Made by a program: the position numbers and the translations under genes. From the NCBI GenBank assembly GCA_963764665.1, contig CAVXTL010000026.1, positions 1-64,000 on the forward strand: 64,000 nucleotides of DNA. Direction: 5' to 3'. The notes beneath the pieces are model-generated. The model was not told where the DNA came from and searched no databases. It saw only the letters and a program-made list of their open reading frames with translations. The DNA is from JACVRW01 sp963764665. GTDB taxonomy: Bacteria; Actinomycetota; Thermoleophilia; Solirubrobacterales; Thermoleophilaceae. Position 1 is the stretch's first letter, and each line of letters opens with the position of its first letter. Positions 16,984-25,491 of the stretch are shown here, one piece after another.

Positions 16984-17355
16984 ATGTTCAAGAACACGAA
17001 GGCATTCAGCGGATTCGCCGTCGACGACATCGAGAAGGCGCGCGAGTTCTACGGCGAGACGCTCGGGCTCGAGACATCCGAGGAGAACGGCCTCCTGACG
17101 CTGCACCTGGCAGGCGACCGCCCGACGATGATCTACCCGAAGCCAGACCTCGAGCCGGGCAACTACACGATCCTGAACTTCCCGGTCGACGACATCGACG
17201 CGGCGGTGGACGACCTGGCCGCGCGCGGCGTGAGCTTCGAGCGCTATGACGGCTTCGACCAGGACGAGCGCGGGATCGCCCGGGGCGAGGGCCCGTACAT
17301 CGCCTGGTTCAAGGATCCCGCCGGCAACATCCTGTCGGTGCTCCAAGAGCGCTAG
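16984..17355 (+). CDS. VOC-superfamily (glyoxalase/bleomycin-resistance-like) protein
   Basis: A 123-residue protein with the paired beta-alpha-beta VOC layout: FAVDDIEKAREFYGETLGLE, then FPVDDIDAAVDDLAARGV and the C-terminal AWFKDPAGNILSVLQE, which carries the usual Glu ligand. It follows the SnoaL-tailed sigma factor by 29 bases and is probably co-transcribed or controlled by it. Substrate unknown. Confidence 0.88.
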   Translation: MFKNTKAFSGFAVDDIEKAREFYGETLGLETSEENGLLTLHLAGDRPTMIYPKPDLEPGNYTILNFPVDDIDAAVDDLAARGVSFERYDGFDQDERGIARGEGPYIAWFKDPAGNILSVLQER

Positions 17356-17437
17356 GTGTAGGTCCCGAGGAGGTTGGTTCATCCGGGCCCCCTTGGAGGC
17401 TGGGTGCTGTCTACGCCACCGAGGACTGCGGCAACGC

Positions 17438-18190
17438 CTAGAAGATCCTCCCGGTCGGGAAGCCGACGTTGGTGTGCAGGACGTTGTCGGGCTCGAGCTC
17501 CATGAACATCCTCCGGCCGGAGGCCGAGAGCATCACCACGGCCACGTGTAGGGCGCCGTCGCTGTAGTAGCCGATCCTGCCGGGCGGCGGTGTGGCCGCC
17601 GGACTCGCCAGCCCCACGATCCGCCCGACGGCCGATCCGTCGGCGTCATGAATCGCCTGCAACAGCGCGGCAGTGGAGGGGTACGCCGTGCCGTCGCCCT
17701 GCTCGCCCGCGTAGAGCAGGAGGCCGAAGATCGCCAACGACTTCTCCTGCTCGTCGAGGTAGACGGCTCCCTCCTGGGTGAGCGAGACCGAGACGATCAG
17801 CTGGCGCGGCCGGCGCCGGCGCTCGCCGTGGCGCTTGACCGTGCGCGCGGCGAGCCACACGCGGCAGTAGTCGGTACCCCTGGTGAGATCTCCGGTGCGG
17901 AACGGACGGCGCCGCTTGGCGGCACGGAAGGTCTGGCTGCCGCTGCCCACGCCGACGATCCCCACGGTGTTGCGTTCCTCCGGCAGCTCGGTGCAGGTGA
18001 TGGTCACGCGCTTGCCGGCGATGCGGCGATAGAGCTGTGCCGCGCGGTCGGTGAAGCGCACGACGATCGCCCCGTCGACGCGGTAGGCCCTCACTCCCTG
18101 CGACTCGCCCACGGGCAGCGGCGCGCCTGCACGGGCGGATGAAGCGAACACCAGCAGGGCCAGCGTCAGGACCAGGCCTAGGCGTCTCAT
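17438..18190 (-). CDS. Secreted protein of unknown function
   Basis: A roughly 250-residue protein with a clear signal peptide (MRRLGLVLTLALLVFASSARA) and a soluble, Arg-rich body containing CTELPEERNTVGIVGVGSG and a central basic RHGERRRRPRQ stretch. It has two Cys residues and no recognised domain; the C-terminal third ends in FMELEPDNVLHTNVGFPTG. An ATG four codons upstream (18202) is an alternative start with an AGAGG abutting it. Convergent with the VOC gene. I do not recognise the family. Confidence 0.65.
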   Translation of the reverse strand: MRRLGLVLTLALLVFASSARAGAPLPVGESQGVRAYRVDGAIVVRFTDRAAQLYRRIAGKRVTITCTELPEERNTVGIVGVGSGSQTFRAAKRRRPFRTGDLTRGTDYCRVWLAARTVKRHGERRRRPRQLIVSVSLTQEGAVYLDEQEKSLAIFGLLLYAGEQGDGTAYPSTAALLQAIHDADGSAVGRIVGLASPAATPPPGRIGYYSDGALHVAVVMLSASGRRMFMELEPDNVLHTNVGFPTGRIF

Positions 18191-18245
18191 ACCGGGCAGC
18201 ATCCTCTGAGCGATCGGCGATTACAAGGAAGTAGGCTGGCCGCGC

Positions 18246-18677
18246 GTGTTCACCAGACGGGTATCGGTCGTGATCGCTCGCCCGCGGGACGAGGTCTTCG
18301 CGTTCATCGAGGATGCGCGGAACCGGCCGCATTGGGACGACAGCGTGGACAGCGAGGAGCTCACCTCGCCGGAGCCGATCGGGGTGGGCACCACCATCCG
18401 CACCAAGCTGCGCTCGATGGGCCGCGAGTACCAGTACGACTGGCGGATCACGGAGCACGAGCCTCCACGCCGCGTGACGGTCGAGAGCACCAGCGGCCCG
18501 TTCCCCACCACCCTCGTCTTCGACCTCGGCGAGCAGGGTGCCGGGACCCTCGTCGAGTTCGCCGTCACGGGCCGGCCGGGCGGCGCGCTGCGCCTGCTGC
18601 AGCCCCTGATCGCCCGCAACACCCAGCAGAATCTCGACCGGGGCTTCCCGCGGCTCAAGGAGGTGCTCGAGTCATGA
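18246..18677 (+). CDS. SRPBCC (START/polyketide cyclase-like) protein
   Basis: A 143-residue helix-grip protein: VSVVIARPRDEVFAFIEDARNRPHWDDSV at the start, the strands YDWRITEHEPPRRVTVES and TLVFDLGEQGAGTLVEFAV, and a long C-terminal helix (NTQQNLDRGFPRLKEVLE). The fold binds a hydrophobic ligand in a deep cavity. Its stop overlaps the start of an alpha/beta hydrolase gene (ATGA at 18674), so the two are coupled and may handle the same lipophilic molecule. Confidence 0.85.
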   Translation: MFTRRVSVVIARPRDEVFAFIEDARNRPHWDDSVDSEELTSPEPIGVGTTIRTKLRSMGREYQYDWRITEHEPPRRVTVESTSGPFPTTLVFDLGEQGAGTLVEFAVTGRPGGALRLLQPLIARNTQQNLDRGFPRLKEVLES

Positions 18678-19540
18678 GCGGGATCCAGGACTGGTGGTCC
18701 GACGGCGAGCGCGTGGCGCTGGGCGCGGATGGCCGGCACATCTTCGTCCGCCGCATGGGCTCGGGTCCGCCGATGACGCTGCTGCACGGGTTTCCCAGCT
18801 CGTCGTACGACTGGGCGAAGATCGCGCCGGCGCTGGCCGAGCGGCACACCCTCCTGATGCCGGACTTCCTCGGCTTCGGCGCCTCCGACAAGCCGCCGGA
18901 GCACGACTACTCGCTACACGAGCAGGCCGACCTCGTGGAGGCGCTCTGGGCCCTCGAGGGTGTTAGCGCCACGATCCTCGTGGCCCATGACTACGCGGTG
19001 TCGGTGGCTCAGGAGCTCCTGGCGCGGCGCGCCGACGGCGCGCTGGGCGTCGATCTCCAGGTGGTCCACCTCCTCAACGGCGGCCTCTACCCGGACGTCC
19101 ATCGCCCGCAGCCGATCCAGCTCGCCCTGCTCGACCGGGAGCAGGGTCCCCAGATCAGCGCGCTGGCCACCGAGGAGCTGTTCGTGACCGGACTTCAGGT
19201 CACGTTCGCCGAGGACTTCGACGCGAGCGCCGACAGCGCCGACGTCTGGGCCGCCATGAGCCGGGACGACGGCCACCTCATCTCCTATCGGCTGATCCGC
19301 TACCTGGAGGACCGCGAGCGGCACGAGCAGCGCTGGACCGGAGCGCTGGAGAGCACCGACGTGCCGCTCCGGTTCGTGTGGGGGATGCTCGACCCGATCT
19401 CGGGCGCGCACATGGCGGAGCGGATCCGCGAGCGCCGCCCCGACGCGCCCCTCCTGGCGCTCGAGGACGTGGGGCACTGGCCTCAGCTCGAGGCGCCCGA
19501 GCGCGTGGCACAGGCGCTGCTCGGCGACCCGCCGGCCTAG
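18674..19540 (+). CDS. Alpha/beta hydrolase, epoxide hydrolase/haloalkane dehalogenase type
   Basis: A 288-residue alpha/beta hydrolase using an Asp nucleophile: the elbow reads AHDYAV in place of a G-x-S-x-G. HGFPSSSYDW holds the oxyanion region, the acid is in GMLDPISG and the catalytic His in DVGHWPQLEAPE. Asp at the nucleophile position is diagnostic of epoxide hydrolases and haloalkane dehalogenases. The halide-stabilising Trp next to the nucleophile is Tyr here, favouring an epoxide or MEST-like role over dehalogenation (inference). ATGA coupling to the SRPBCC gene. Confidence 0.88.
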   Translation: MSGIQDWWSDGERVALGADGRHIFVRRMGSGPPMTLLHGFPSSSYDWAKIAPALAERHTLLMPDFLGFGASDKPPEHDYSLHEQADLVEALWALEGVSATILVAHDYAVSVAQELLARRADGALGVDLQVVHLLNGGLYPDVHRPQPIQLALLDREQGPQISALATEELFVTGLQVTFAEDFDASADSADVWAAMSRDDGHLISYRLIRYLEDRERHEQRWTGALESTDVPLRFVWGMLDPISGAHMAERIRERRPDAPLLALEDVGHWPQLEAPERVAQALLGDPPA

Positions 19541-20598
19541 GGCACGAACGCGCTGAACGGGTAGCGCTTCATGTGTCCGAAGCGCGACCCGCGCGGCGCC
19601 TTCTCCCAGTCGGTGGCGTAGCGGGCGTAGGTGAGCGCGCGCGGCGGATACCACGCGATCGGCCGGCCCTGGCAGGACTGGGCGTAGCCGGGCCGGTTGA
19701 TCCACAGGTAGGCGTCGACCTTCGGGTGTGCCGTGTCCGTGGTCGGCGGCGGGCCCAGCCCGCGCAGACCCGGGTTGCACCAGACGTTGATCACCCTGCG
19801 GCCGCTCTTGTAGTGCACCGGCCCGCGGCCGTTCTCGGCGGTGTTGATGATGAAGTGCTTGCCGCCCACCTTGCGTGAGATGGCGAGCCCGTGCTTGATG
19901 TTGGCGCTCGTCCAGTCGTAGTGGGTGGCGTTGAGCATGAAGCCCTGCACCTTGGCGATCCCGATAGCGCGCAGTTGCTTCGCGGTCCGCGAGGCGGCCT
20001 CCCAGTCGGAGGCGCCGGCCTCGAGGTAGATGGTCGCGTTCGGCAGCTTCGAGAGCGCGGTCACTCCGTAGCGCAGCAGCCGCAGCCGGTCGTCACGGCG
20101 GCTGGGCGTGAGGCAGTCGATCGTGCCGAGCGAGTCGGGCTCGAAGGCGATCACCACGCGGGCGCTCCCGATCGCGCCGGCCAGGTCGTCGTACCAGGCG
20201 CGCGTCCGCGCGTCCTCGGCCGTACCGCCACCCGTGTACCCGGGCGAGCATCCGGTGGCCTGCGCTCTGAGCACGGTGAAGATCGGCACCGAGCCCTCCG
20301 CCTGGGCCGGGTCGATCAGGCGGCGCACCTTCACGAAGAAGTTCGGCCGGGTGAAGCGCCCGAGCCAGAGGGCCCTGGGCTCGCGGGCGATCTTCTCGAT
20401 CAGCGCGGCCTTCCGCGCCTGCCCGGCGCGACGGTACGCCTGCCACTGCAGCCACGACGGGGATTCCCGGTCCACGTAGAAGGTGAGGCCCCTGAGGGGA
20501 TTGGCGCTGGTCCGAGCCTGCGGCGCTGAATCGCCGCCGAACGGCTCGGTGGCGAACACGCCGAGGGCGATCAGGACGATCAGTAGCCTGGCTCTCAT
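19537..20598 (-). CDS. Secreted GH6-like protein lacking catalytic Asp residues
   Basis: A roughly 353-residue protein with a signal peptide (RARLLIVLIALGVFA) and a glycoside hydrolase family 6 fold: FYVDRES near the N-terminus, VVIAFEPDSLG, YLEAGASDW, GFMLNATHYDWT and WINRPGYAQSC at the end. In cellulases the acid lies in a G-R-D-C motif and the base in an E-C-D-G motif; here these read A-T-G-C and S-C-Q-G, keeping the Cys residues but not the Asp residues. It may therefore be a non-hydrolytic binder or an enzyme of altered specificity. The ATG at 20598 is complementary to the divergent ATG at 20597, sharing CATG. Confidence 0.82.
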   Translation of the reverse strand: MRARLLIVLIALGVFATEPFGGDSAPQARTSANPLRGLTFYVDRESPSWLQWQAYRRAGQARKAALIEKIAREPRALWLGRFTRPNFFVKVRRLIDPAQAEGSVPIFTVLRAQATGCSPGYTGGGTAEDARTRAWYDDLAGAIGSARVVIAFEPDSLGTIDCLTPSRRDDRLRLLRYGVTALSKLPNATIYLEAGASDWEAASRTAKQLRAIGIAKVQGFMLNATHYDWTSANIKHGLAISRKVGGKHFIINTAENGRGPVHYKSGRRVINVWCNPGLRGLGPPPTTDTAHPKVDAYLWINRPGYAQSCQGRPIAWYPPRALTYARYATDWEKAPRGSRFGHMKRYPFSAFVP

Positions 20599-20872
20599 GT
20601 GTAGAAACATAAGAACGCTATACAACTTCGAGCCGCCCGCGACCGAGGAAGAAATCCAGGGCGCCGCTCTTCAATATGTCCGCAAGATCAGCGGATTCAC
20701 CAAGCCGTCGCAGGTCAATCAGGAGGCCTTCGACCGCGCGGTCGAGGCCGTGACGGAGGTCTCGGCGCAGCTGCTTTCAGAGCTCGTGACCGCGGCTGAG
20801 CCGAAGGACCGCGACGTCGAAGCAGCAAAGCGGCGGGCGCGCGCGGCCGAACGGTACGCCACCACCGCATGA
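20597..20872 (+). CDS. DUF2277 family protein
   Basis: A 91-residue protein beginning MCRNIRTLYNFEPPATEEEIQ, the characteristic opening of DUF2277, followed by helical YVRKISGFTKPSQVN and an Arg/Ala-rich tail (KRRARAAERYATTA). The family is widespread in Actinobacteria with no assigned function; its conserved opening Cys-Arg-Asn-Ile motif argues for the ATG at 20597. That start codon overlaps the divergent GH6-like ATG, so each leader lies inside the other's coding sequence or the transcripts are nearly leaderless. Confidence 0.88.
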   Translation: MCRNIRTLYNFEPPATEEEIQGAALQYVRKISGFTKPSQVNQEAFDRAVEAVTEVSAQLLSELVTAAEPKDRDVEAAKRRARAAERYATTA

Positions 20873-20895
20873 GCTAGCCGGGCCGCTTCCTCAAG

Positions 20896-20944
20896 CTCCA
20901 AACCCGTAGAGCCGATCTGGTTTGGAGTACCGAGCCCGTCTCGG
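20896..20944. promoter_or_regulatory. Two inverted repeats ahead of the membrane GGDEF gene
   Basis: A perfect 9-bp pair CTCCAAACC (20896-20904) and GGTTTGGAG (20919-20927) with a 14-base spacer, followed by a 5-bp hairpin CCGAG/CTCGG (20930-20944). The ATG of the GGDEF gene is 10 bases later. There is no T-run, so an operator or leader stem-loop is more likely than a terminator. Confidence 0.45.
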
Positions 20945-20953
20945 GACGTCCTT

Positions 20954-22093
20954 ATGGGGAAGCTCGCTTTCGACAACACCGGCCTGCGCGGCGCCTTTCG
21001 TGAGGAGGTCAAGCGCTCCACTCACGCGACGGCTGTGGCGGGCGGGCTCATGGCCATCATCGCGATGCCCATCTGGGCGGGCTTCGACCATCTCGTGGAC
21101 CCTCAGAACGCGTCCACGTTCACGGCGGTGCGGCTGGGCCTCGAGCTTCCGCTGATCGCGCTCTGGCTCTCGCTCTTCACCACCTTCGGACGGCGGCATC
21201 CGGAGGTGCTCATGCTGATCTTCCTGACGCTGATCGAGGCGTCGATCGCGTTCATGCTCTCGCGCGTGGGGGAGGCCTACGCCCCCTACTCGCTCGGCAT
21301 CTCACTTGCCATCTACGCGAGCGCGTTCCTGCTGATCTGGCCGTGGCAGTACACGGCTGCGCTGGTGGCGCTCACATGGCTGTCGGTGGCCATCGCGATC
21401 CTGGGGGCGGCGGATCCGCTGTCCAGGGCCGCCGTGGCCACCATCGCCTACTACCTCGGCACGGCATCCCTGGTGGGCTTCCTCGGCCAGTACTTCCGGC
21501 AGGCGAATGCCTGGCAGGAGTTCCGCAACAGGATCGAGCTCGAGCGCGAGCACGAGCGCAACGAGGAGCTGCGCCATCAGCTCGAGCGGCTGAGCCGCGA
21601 GGATCCGCTCACCGGGCTCGCGAACCGGCGCTGCTGGGACGAGACGCTGGCCCGCGAGTTCGAGCGCTCCACCCGCCAGGACGCCAAGCTCGCGGTGATC
21701 CTGTGCGACCTCGACCGGCTCAAGGACATCAATGACCGCTATGGCCACGCCGTGGGCGACCAGGTTCTCAGGGCCACGGCCGACGTTCTGCGCGAGCGGG
21801 TACGTGCGAGCGACGTGGCCGCACGCCTGGGCGGCGATGAGTTCGGAGTGCTCTGCCCCGACACGGACCCGGAGAGCGCGAGTCTGCTGGCCGAGACGCT
21901 GAGGCGCCGCCTGGCCGAGCTGAGCGAGGCCGATGGGCCCGCGCCCGCGGTCACGATCTCGGTCGGCGTCGCCGGGCGAGAGCCGCACGACGTCTCGCCC
22001 AGCGAGCTGATGCTGCGCGTGGACGACCGCCTCTACCGGGCCAAGGGCACGCGGAACGCGGTCTGGCTGGACGAGCGCGTCGGCGCCGCCTGA
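20954..22093 (+). CDS. Membrane-bound diguanylate cyclase (GGDEF)
   Basis: A 379-residue protein. Five or six transmembrane helices (about residues 25-195) form a membrane sensor without a recognised name, followed by a charged coiled linker (ELEREHERNEELRHQLERL, about 205-223) and a GGDEF domain. The active motif is intact at residues 293-297 (GGDEF), and DPLTGLANRR and DLDRLKDINDRYGHAVGD are present, so it should make c-di-GMP from two GTP. The RxxD inhibitory site is not evident. It complements the phosphodiesterase-type protein at 1.35 kb. Confidence 0.92.
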   Translation: MGKLAFDNTGLRGAFREEVKRSTHATAVAGGLMAIIAMPIWAGFDHLVDPQNASTFTAVRLGLELPLIALWLSLFTTFGRRHPEVLMLIFLTLIEASIAFMLSRVGEAYAPYSLGISLAIYASAFLLIWPWQYTAALVALTWLSVAIAILGAADPLSRAAVATIAYYLGTASLVGFLGQYFRQANAWQEFRNRIELEREHERNEELRHQLERLSREDPLTGLANRRCWDETLAREFERSTRQDAKLAVILCDLDRLKDINDRYGHAVGDQVLRATADVLRERVRASDVAARLGGDEFGVLCPDTDPESASLLAETLRRRLAELSEADGPAPAVTISVGVAGREPHDVSPSELMLRVDDRLYRAKGTRNAVWLDERVGAA

Positions 22094-22100
22094 CCGTCGC

Positions 22101-22868
22101 CTAGCGGCCCTTGCGCCAGTCCCCGGACTCGTAGCGCTCGAGTCCCCCGGCGAGCTCGCCCGTCCGCAGCGTGTCCATCCCGTGCCGGTACTCGCCGGCC
22201 AGGGCGTCCTCGAGCGAGAGCGCCCACTGCTCATAGGACGAGAGCCTGTCGCTGCGGAGGGCGGCCTGAGGCTTCGAGGCCACCTCGCGAGCAAGCTCCA
22301 GGGCGCCCGGCAGCGCCTGACCCGGCTCGGTGAGCCGGTTGGCGAGGCCCATGCGCAGCGCCTCGTCGCCGCTCACCCCGCGCCCGGTGAGGATGAGGTC
22401 GAGGGCGTGGCTGTGGCCGATCAGACGGGGCAGGCGGATCGTGCCCCCGTCCATCAGCGGGATGCCCCAGCGCCGGCAGTAGACGCCGAACACGGCGTCG
22501 CCCGCGGCCACGCGCAGGTCGCACCATGCCGCCAGCTCGAGCCCGCCCGCCACCGCGTGCCCCTCCACCGCGGCGATCACGGGCTTCCCGAGCAGCATGC
22601 GCGTGGGGCCCACCGGGCCATCGCCATCCGGCTCCACCCGGGTCACGCGCGATGCGTCCGGCTGGCGCATCGCCTTCAGGTCCGCGCCGGCGCAGAACGT
22701 TCCGTTGGCGCCTGTGAGCACTGCCACCGACGCGTCCGGGTCGGCGTCGAAGCGCCGGAAGGCGCCGGCGAGCGCGTCGGCGGTGGGGCGGTCGATGGCG
22801 TTGGCCACCTCCGGCCTGTCGATGGTCACGACGGCCACCGCGCCGTCGAGCTCATAGTGGACCGTCAT
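22101..22868 (-). CDS. Enoyl-CoA hydratase/isomerase family protein
   Basis: A 255-residue crotonase. The oxyanion-hole motif GTFCAGADLKAM (about 56-67) and EGHAVAGGLELAAWCDLRVAA are canonical. At the catalytic region the usual first Glu is not present (FGVYCRRWGIPLMDGG) and the second is replaced by Asp, so it may not be a classic hydratase; crotonases with such changes catalyse isomerisation, hydrolysis or C-C cleavage. Its 3' end is 8 bases from the convergent GGDEF gene. No other beta-oxidation genes adjoin it. Confidence 0.85.
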   Translation of the reverse strand: MTVHYELDGAVAVVTIDRPEVANAIDRPTADALAGAFRRFDADPDASVAVLTGANGTFCAGADLKAMRQPDASRVTRVEPDGDGPVGPTRMLLGKPVIAAVEGHAVAGGLELAAWCDLRVAAGDAVFGVYCRRWGIPLMDGGTIRLPRLIGHSHALDLILTGRGVSGDEALRMGLANRLTEPGQALPGALELAREVASKPQAALRSDRLSSYEQWALSLEDALAGEYRHGMDTLRTGELAGGLERYESGDWRKGR

Positions 22869-22886
22869 GCCGACCTGAGCTTACGC

Positions 22887-24017
22887 TCAGCCGGGCGTGA
22901 CCTTCAGGATCACGTCTGCGTTCCCACCGTTGTCGGTGGTCACGTAGAGGCTGCCGTCGGGCCCCTGGACGGGGCTGCGGAGGCGGCCGCGATTCTGGAT
23001 CGCGAGGCCGGCGTCCACAGGCTTCCCGGCAGCGTCGAGCTTGAGCAGCAGAAGCTTCGAGTCCTTGAGCATGGCGATGGCCAGCGCGCCGTTCCACGGA
23101 CCCCACTGCGAACCGTTGACGAACGTCGCTCCTGCGAGCGCGAAGGTGCGCGGCCCGCTGCTCCACAGCGCCCTGACCGCGTTCGGGAACTCCGGAAGGT
23201 CCGTCATCGGAACGCCCTCGTTGTAGCCGGGCACCGGATTCCACCCGAAGTTCCCGGGGGCAAGAGCGTTCAGCTCGTCATCACGGGAGGGTCCGTGCTC
23301 GGTCGATACGCCGAACCCGTCGCTGGGCCGGAAGGCGATCCCCTGGACGTTGCGGTGACCGTACGACCAGATCCTCGGGTCGAGAGTGCCGCCCGGGTTG
23401 CCGGCGACCCCGGTTCCGTCGCGGTTGACCCTGAGGATCTTCCCGCCCAGGGAGCGCGGATCCTGCGGAACGGTTCCCACGGCCGCATCGCCGGTTCCCA
23501 CGTAGAGGTGGCCGGCCGAGTTGAAGCGCGGGCGACAACCGGAGTGGCGGCCGAGCTCCCCGGTGGCGTTCACGGGCAGTCCGGTGACGATGTCGGTCCT
23601 GTTGGTCAGGGTCGTGAAGTTCGCGTCGACGACCCAGCGGACCAGTCGCACGTCGTTGTTCGCTCCGCCCAGGGTCGATGCGAAGCAGGTGTAGATGTAG
23701 CGGTTGGTGGCGAACGCGGGGTCGACCGCGAGTCCCATCATCCCGGCCTCTGACGCCTGGACCACGTCGGTGGGCGCCGCCAGCAGCCGCTTCTGGCCGG
23801 CGACGATCGCACTGATGCGCCCGGCCCGCTCGGTGTAGAGCATCGTGTTGCCGGCGAACCCGACATCCCAGGGGTGGTCCACACCGGTCACGATCGGGGT
23901 GATCGTGAGATTGGACGGTGGGGCGATGCATCCGCTGACGGCCAGGGCCGCGCAGCAGGTGATCCCGGCTCCTCCCAGCATCCTCGCCAGGCGAAGCCGG
24001 AGCGAACGGCGGCGCAT
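22887..24017 (-). CDS. PQQ-dependent sugar dehydrogenase-like lipoprotein
   Basis: A 376-residue secreted six-bladed propeller of the soluble glucose/aldose sugar dehydrogenase family. An Arg-rich N-terminus and hydrophobic stretch end in a lipobox-like LAVSGC; GVDHPWDVGFAG, GMMGLAVDPAF, LGGKILRVNRDGTG, IWSYGHRNVQGIAF and GNFGWNPVPGYNE are family landmarks. It would oxidise sugars with PQQ at the cell surface. The ATG at 24017 has GAGG 5 bases upstream, better than an earlier in-frame start. No PQQ synthesis genes are visible in the window. Confidence 0.9.
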   Translation of the reverse strand: MRRRSLRLRLARMLGGAGITCCAALAVSGCIAPPSNLTITPIVTGVDHPWDVGFAGNTMLYTERAGRISAIVAGQKRLLAAPTDVVQASEAGMMGLAVDPAFATNRYIYTCFASTLGGANNDVRLVRWVVDANFTTLTNRTDIVTGLPVNATGELGRHSGCRPRFNSAGHLYVGTGDAAVGTVPQDPRSLGGKILRVNRDGTGVAGNPGGTLDPRIWSYGHRNVQGIAFRPSDGFGVSTEHGPSRDDELNALAPGNFGWNPVPGYNEGVPMTDLPEFPNAVRALWSSGPRTFALAGATFVNGSQWGPWNGALAIAMLKDSKLLLLKLDAAGKPVDAGLAIQNRGRLRSPVQGPDGSLYVTTDNGGNADVILKVTPG

Positions 24018-24152
24018 TCGATCCTCTCTATAACACTTGCGAGGGAGCGAACATAACCCGTGCACGCCCGTGTGCGCGCCGCACGGCGGGTGATAAACGG
24101 TCAAACCCGGCGCCGATGGGTCGCCCTCGAACTGGCTACCCTCTCACGGCGA

Positions 24153-24226
<74 letters not shown>

Positions 24227-24239
24227 TTACTGCGGCGGC

Positions 24240-25462
24240 TCAGCTCGAGCGGGCGAGGTACTCGTCGAGCCAGTCGAAGATGCGCGCGTCGCGGAGCGCC
24301 GACGGCCATCGGCTCGCAGTGGCGGCTTGCGCCCTCGGCCGCGGTGAACCGGACGAGCTGCTTCGGCCCGGGCAGGCGATCGAACAGCTGCTGCGACTGG
24401 CCGGGCCAGAACTGCTCGCCCTCCGGGTCGGTGATGAGTAGCGGCGTGTCGATCTGCGCGACCTCGTCGCCGAGGCGGTAGCCCATGACCGTCTGGTAGA
24501 GCCGGTAGCGGCGAGTCGTCGTCCAGGCCGTAGGGCTCGCCGCGGAACGTGGAGCAGCGCTGCGGTGGAGCGGGAGAACCGCTCGCCGAGCCGCATATCG
24601 CGATCGAACTGCTCCTGCTTGCCGTCCTCGAGGACCTTGCGCATGCTCTTCGGCAGCGGCTCGATCCACGAGGTCGAGACGTCCACCACGCCGGGTCGGC
24701 GACGGCCGCGGCGAAGCGATGCTCGAACGCGAGCGCGCGCGGGACCCAGAAGCCGGCCTGGCTGACTCCGATGAGCGCGATCCGATCGGCGTCGACGTCG
24801 TCGCGGGCCACCATCGCGTCGAGCACCGGCGTGAGGACGGCCTCCCAGTCCGGCCGGAACGGGACGCCGTGCTCGAACAGCATGCGCCTGCTGGCCCGGA
24901 CCGTCGAACGTCATCCAGTGGTAGCCGCGCTCGCTCGCCGCCGCGCCGCCCTGGACCCACATCTGCGACGCCGCGCCGTCGCTGCCGTTGTTGAGCACGA
25001 CCAGCGGCCGCGGCTCGCCCGGCGCCGCGTCCGGCGCGCGGAAGAAGAATCGCCGGCATCGTCGTGTCCGTCGTACGGGATCGCGACTCGCTCGCCGCAC
25101 CGATCAGGTCGACGACCTGCTCCCAGCACGCGCGCTGCCGGCGCCAGCGTGCGAGCTTGCCCTCGTTCTCGTGGCTCGCGTCGATCAGGTACAGCGCGGT
25201 CGCGTGGTAGGTCGCGCGCGCGGCGGAGGTAGGCGACGCGCACTGGCGCGTCGCCCGCCCCGGCGGCTGCCCGCCCGCTGCCTCGACCGCATCGGCGGTC
25301 GCCGTCCACTCCTGACCCAAGCGTCGGCGTCGCCGTCCTTGATCCGCGCCGCCGTGACGAGGACCTCGCCCGCGTCGGCCGCCCCGCGCTGGCACGCGCC
25401 GAGCGCGATCTCGAGGCCGAACTGGAAGTCGTCGTGCTTGAACTGGCGCTCGTATGCGTGCT
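24240..25462 (-). pseudogene. Indel-riddled alpha/beta hydrolase between tRNA-Arg repeats
   Basis: Translating all three minus frames and joining them gives one alpha/beta hydrolase resembling the 2,6-dihydroxypseudooxynicotine hydrolase type: FKHDDFQFGLEIALGAC at the start, VRPLVVLNN-like PRPLVVLNNGSDG, a nucleophile elbow GVSQAG, and the end RIFDWLDEYLARSS stopping at 24240. Six or seven indels break it, and no start codon is present because its 5' end runs straight into the 29-bp tRNA repeat. Motifs between the indels are intact and I see no obvious nonsense mutations, which fits either very recent decay or a low-quality assembled patch. Confidence 0.7.
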
Positions 25463-25491
25463 GGTCACAGGTTCGAATCCTGTCGGGCGCG
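25463..25491 (+). repeat. 29-bp direct repeat, copy 2 (tRNA-Arg 3' end remnant)
   Basis: An exact copy of the last 29 bases of the tRNA-Arg gene with no tRNA body upstream. It directly abuts the stop codon of the dihydrofolate reductase-like gene. With copy 1 it brackets 1,236 bases; the repeat-to-repeat period is 1,265 bases. Confidence 0.85.

Noticed and set aside
24227..25462. A functional integrative element at tRNA-Arg
   Set aside because: No integrase, excisionase or other mobility gene is present; only repeats and a broken hydrolase remain, and misassembly is not excluded.
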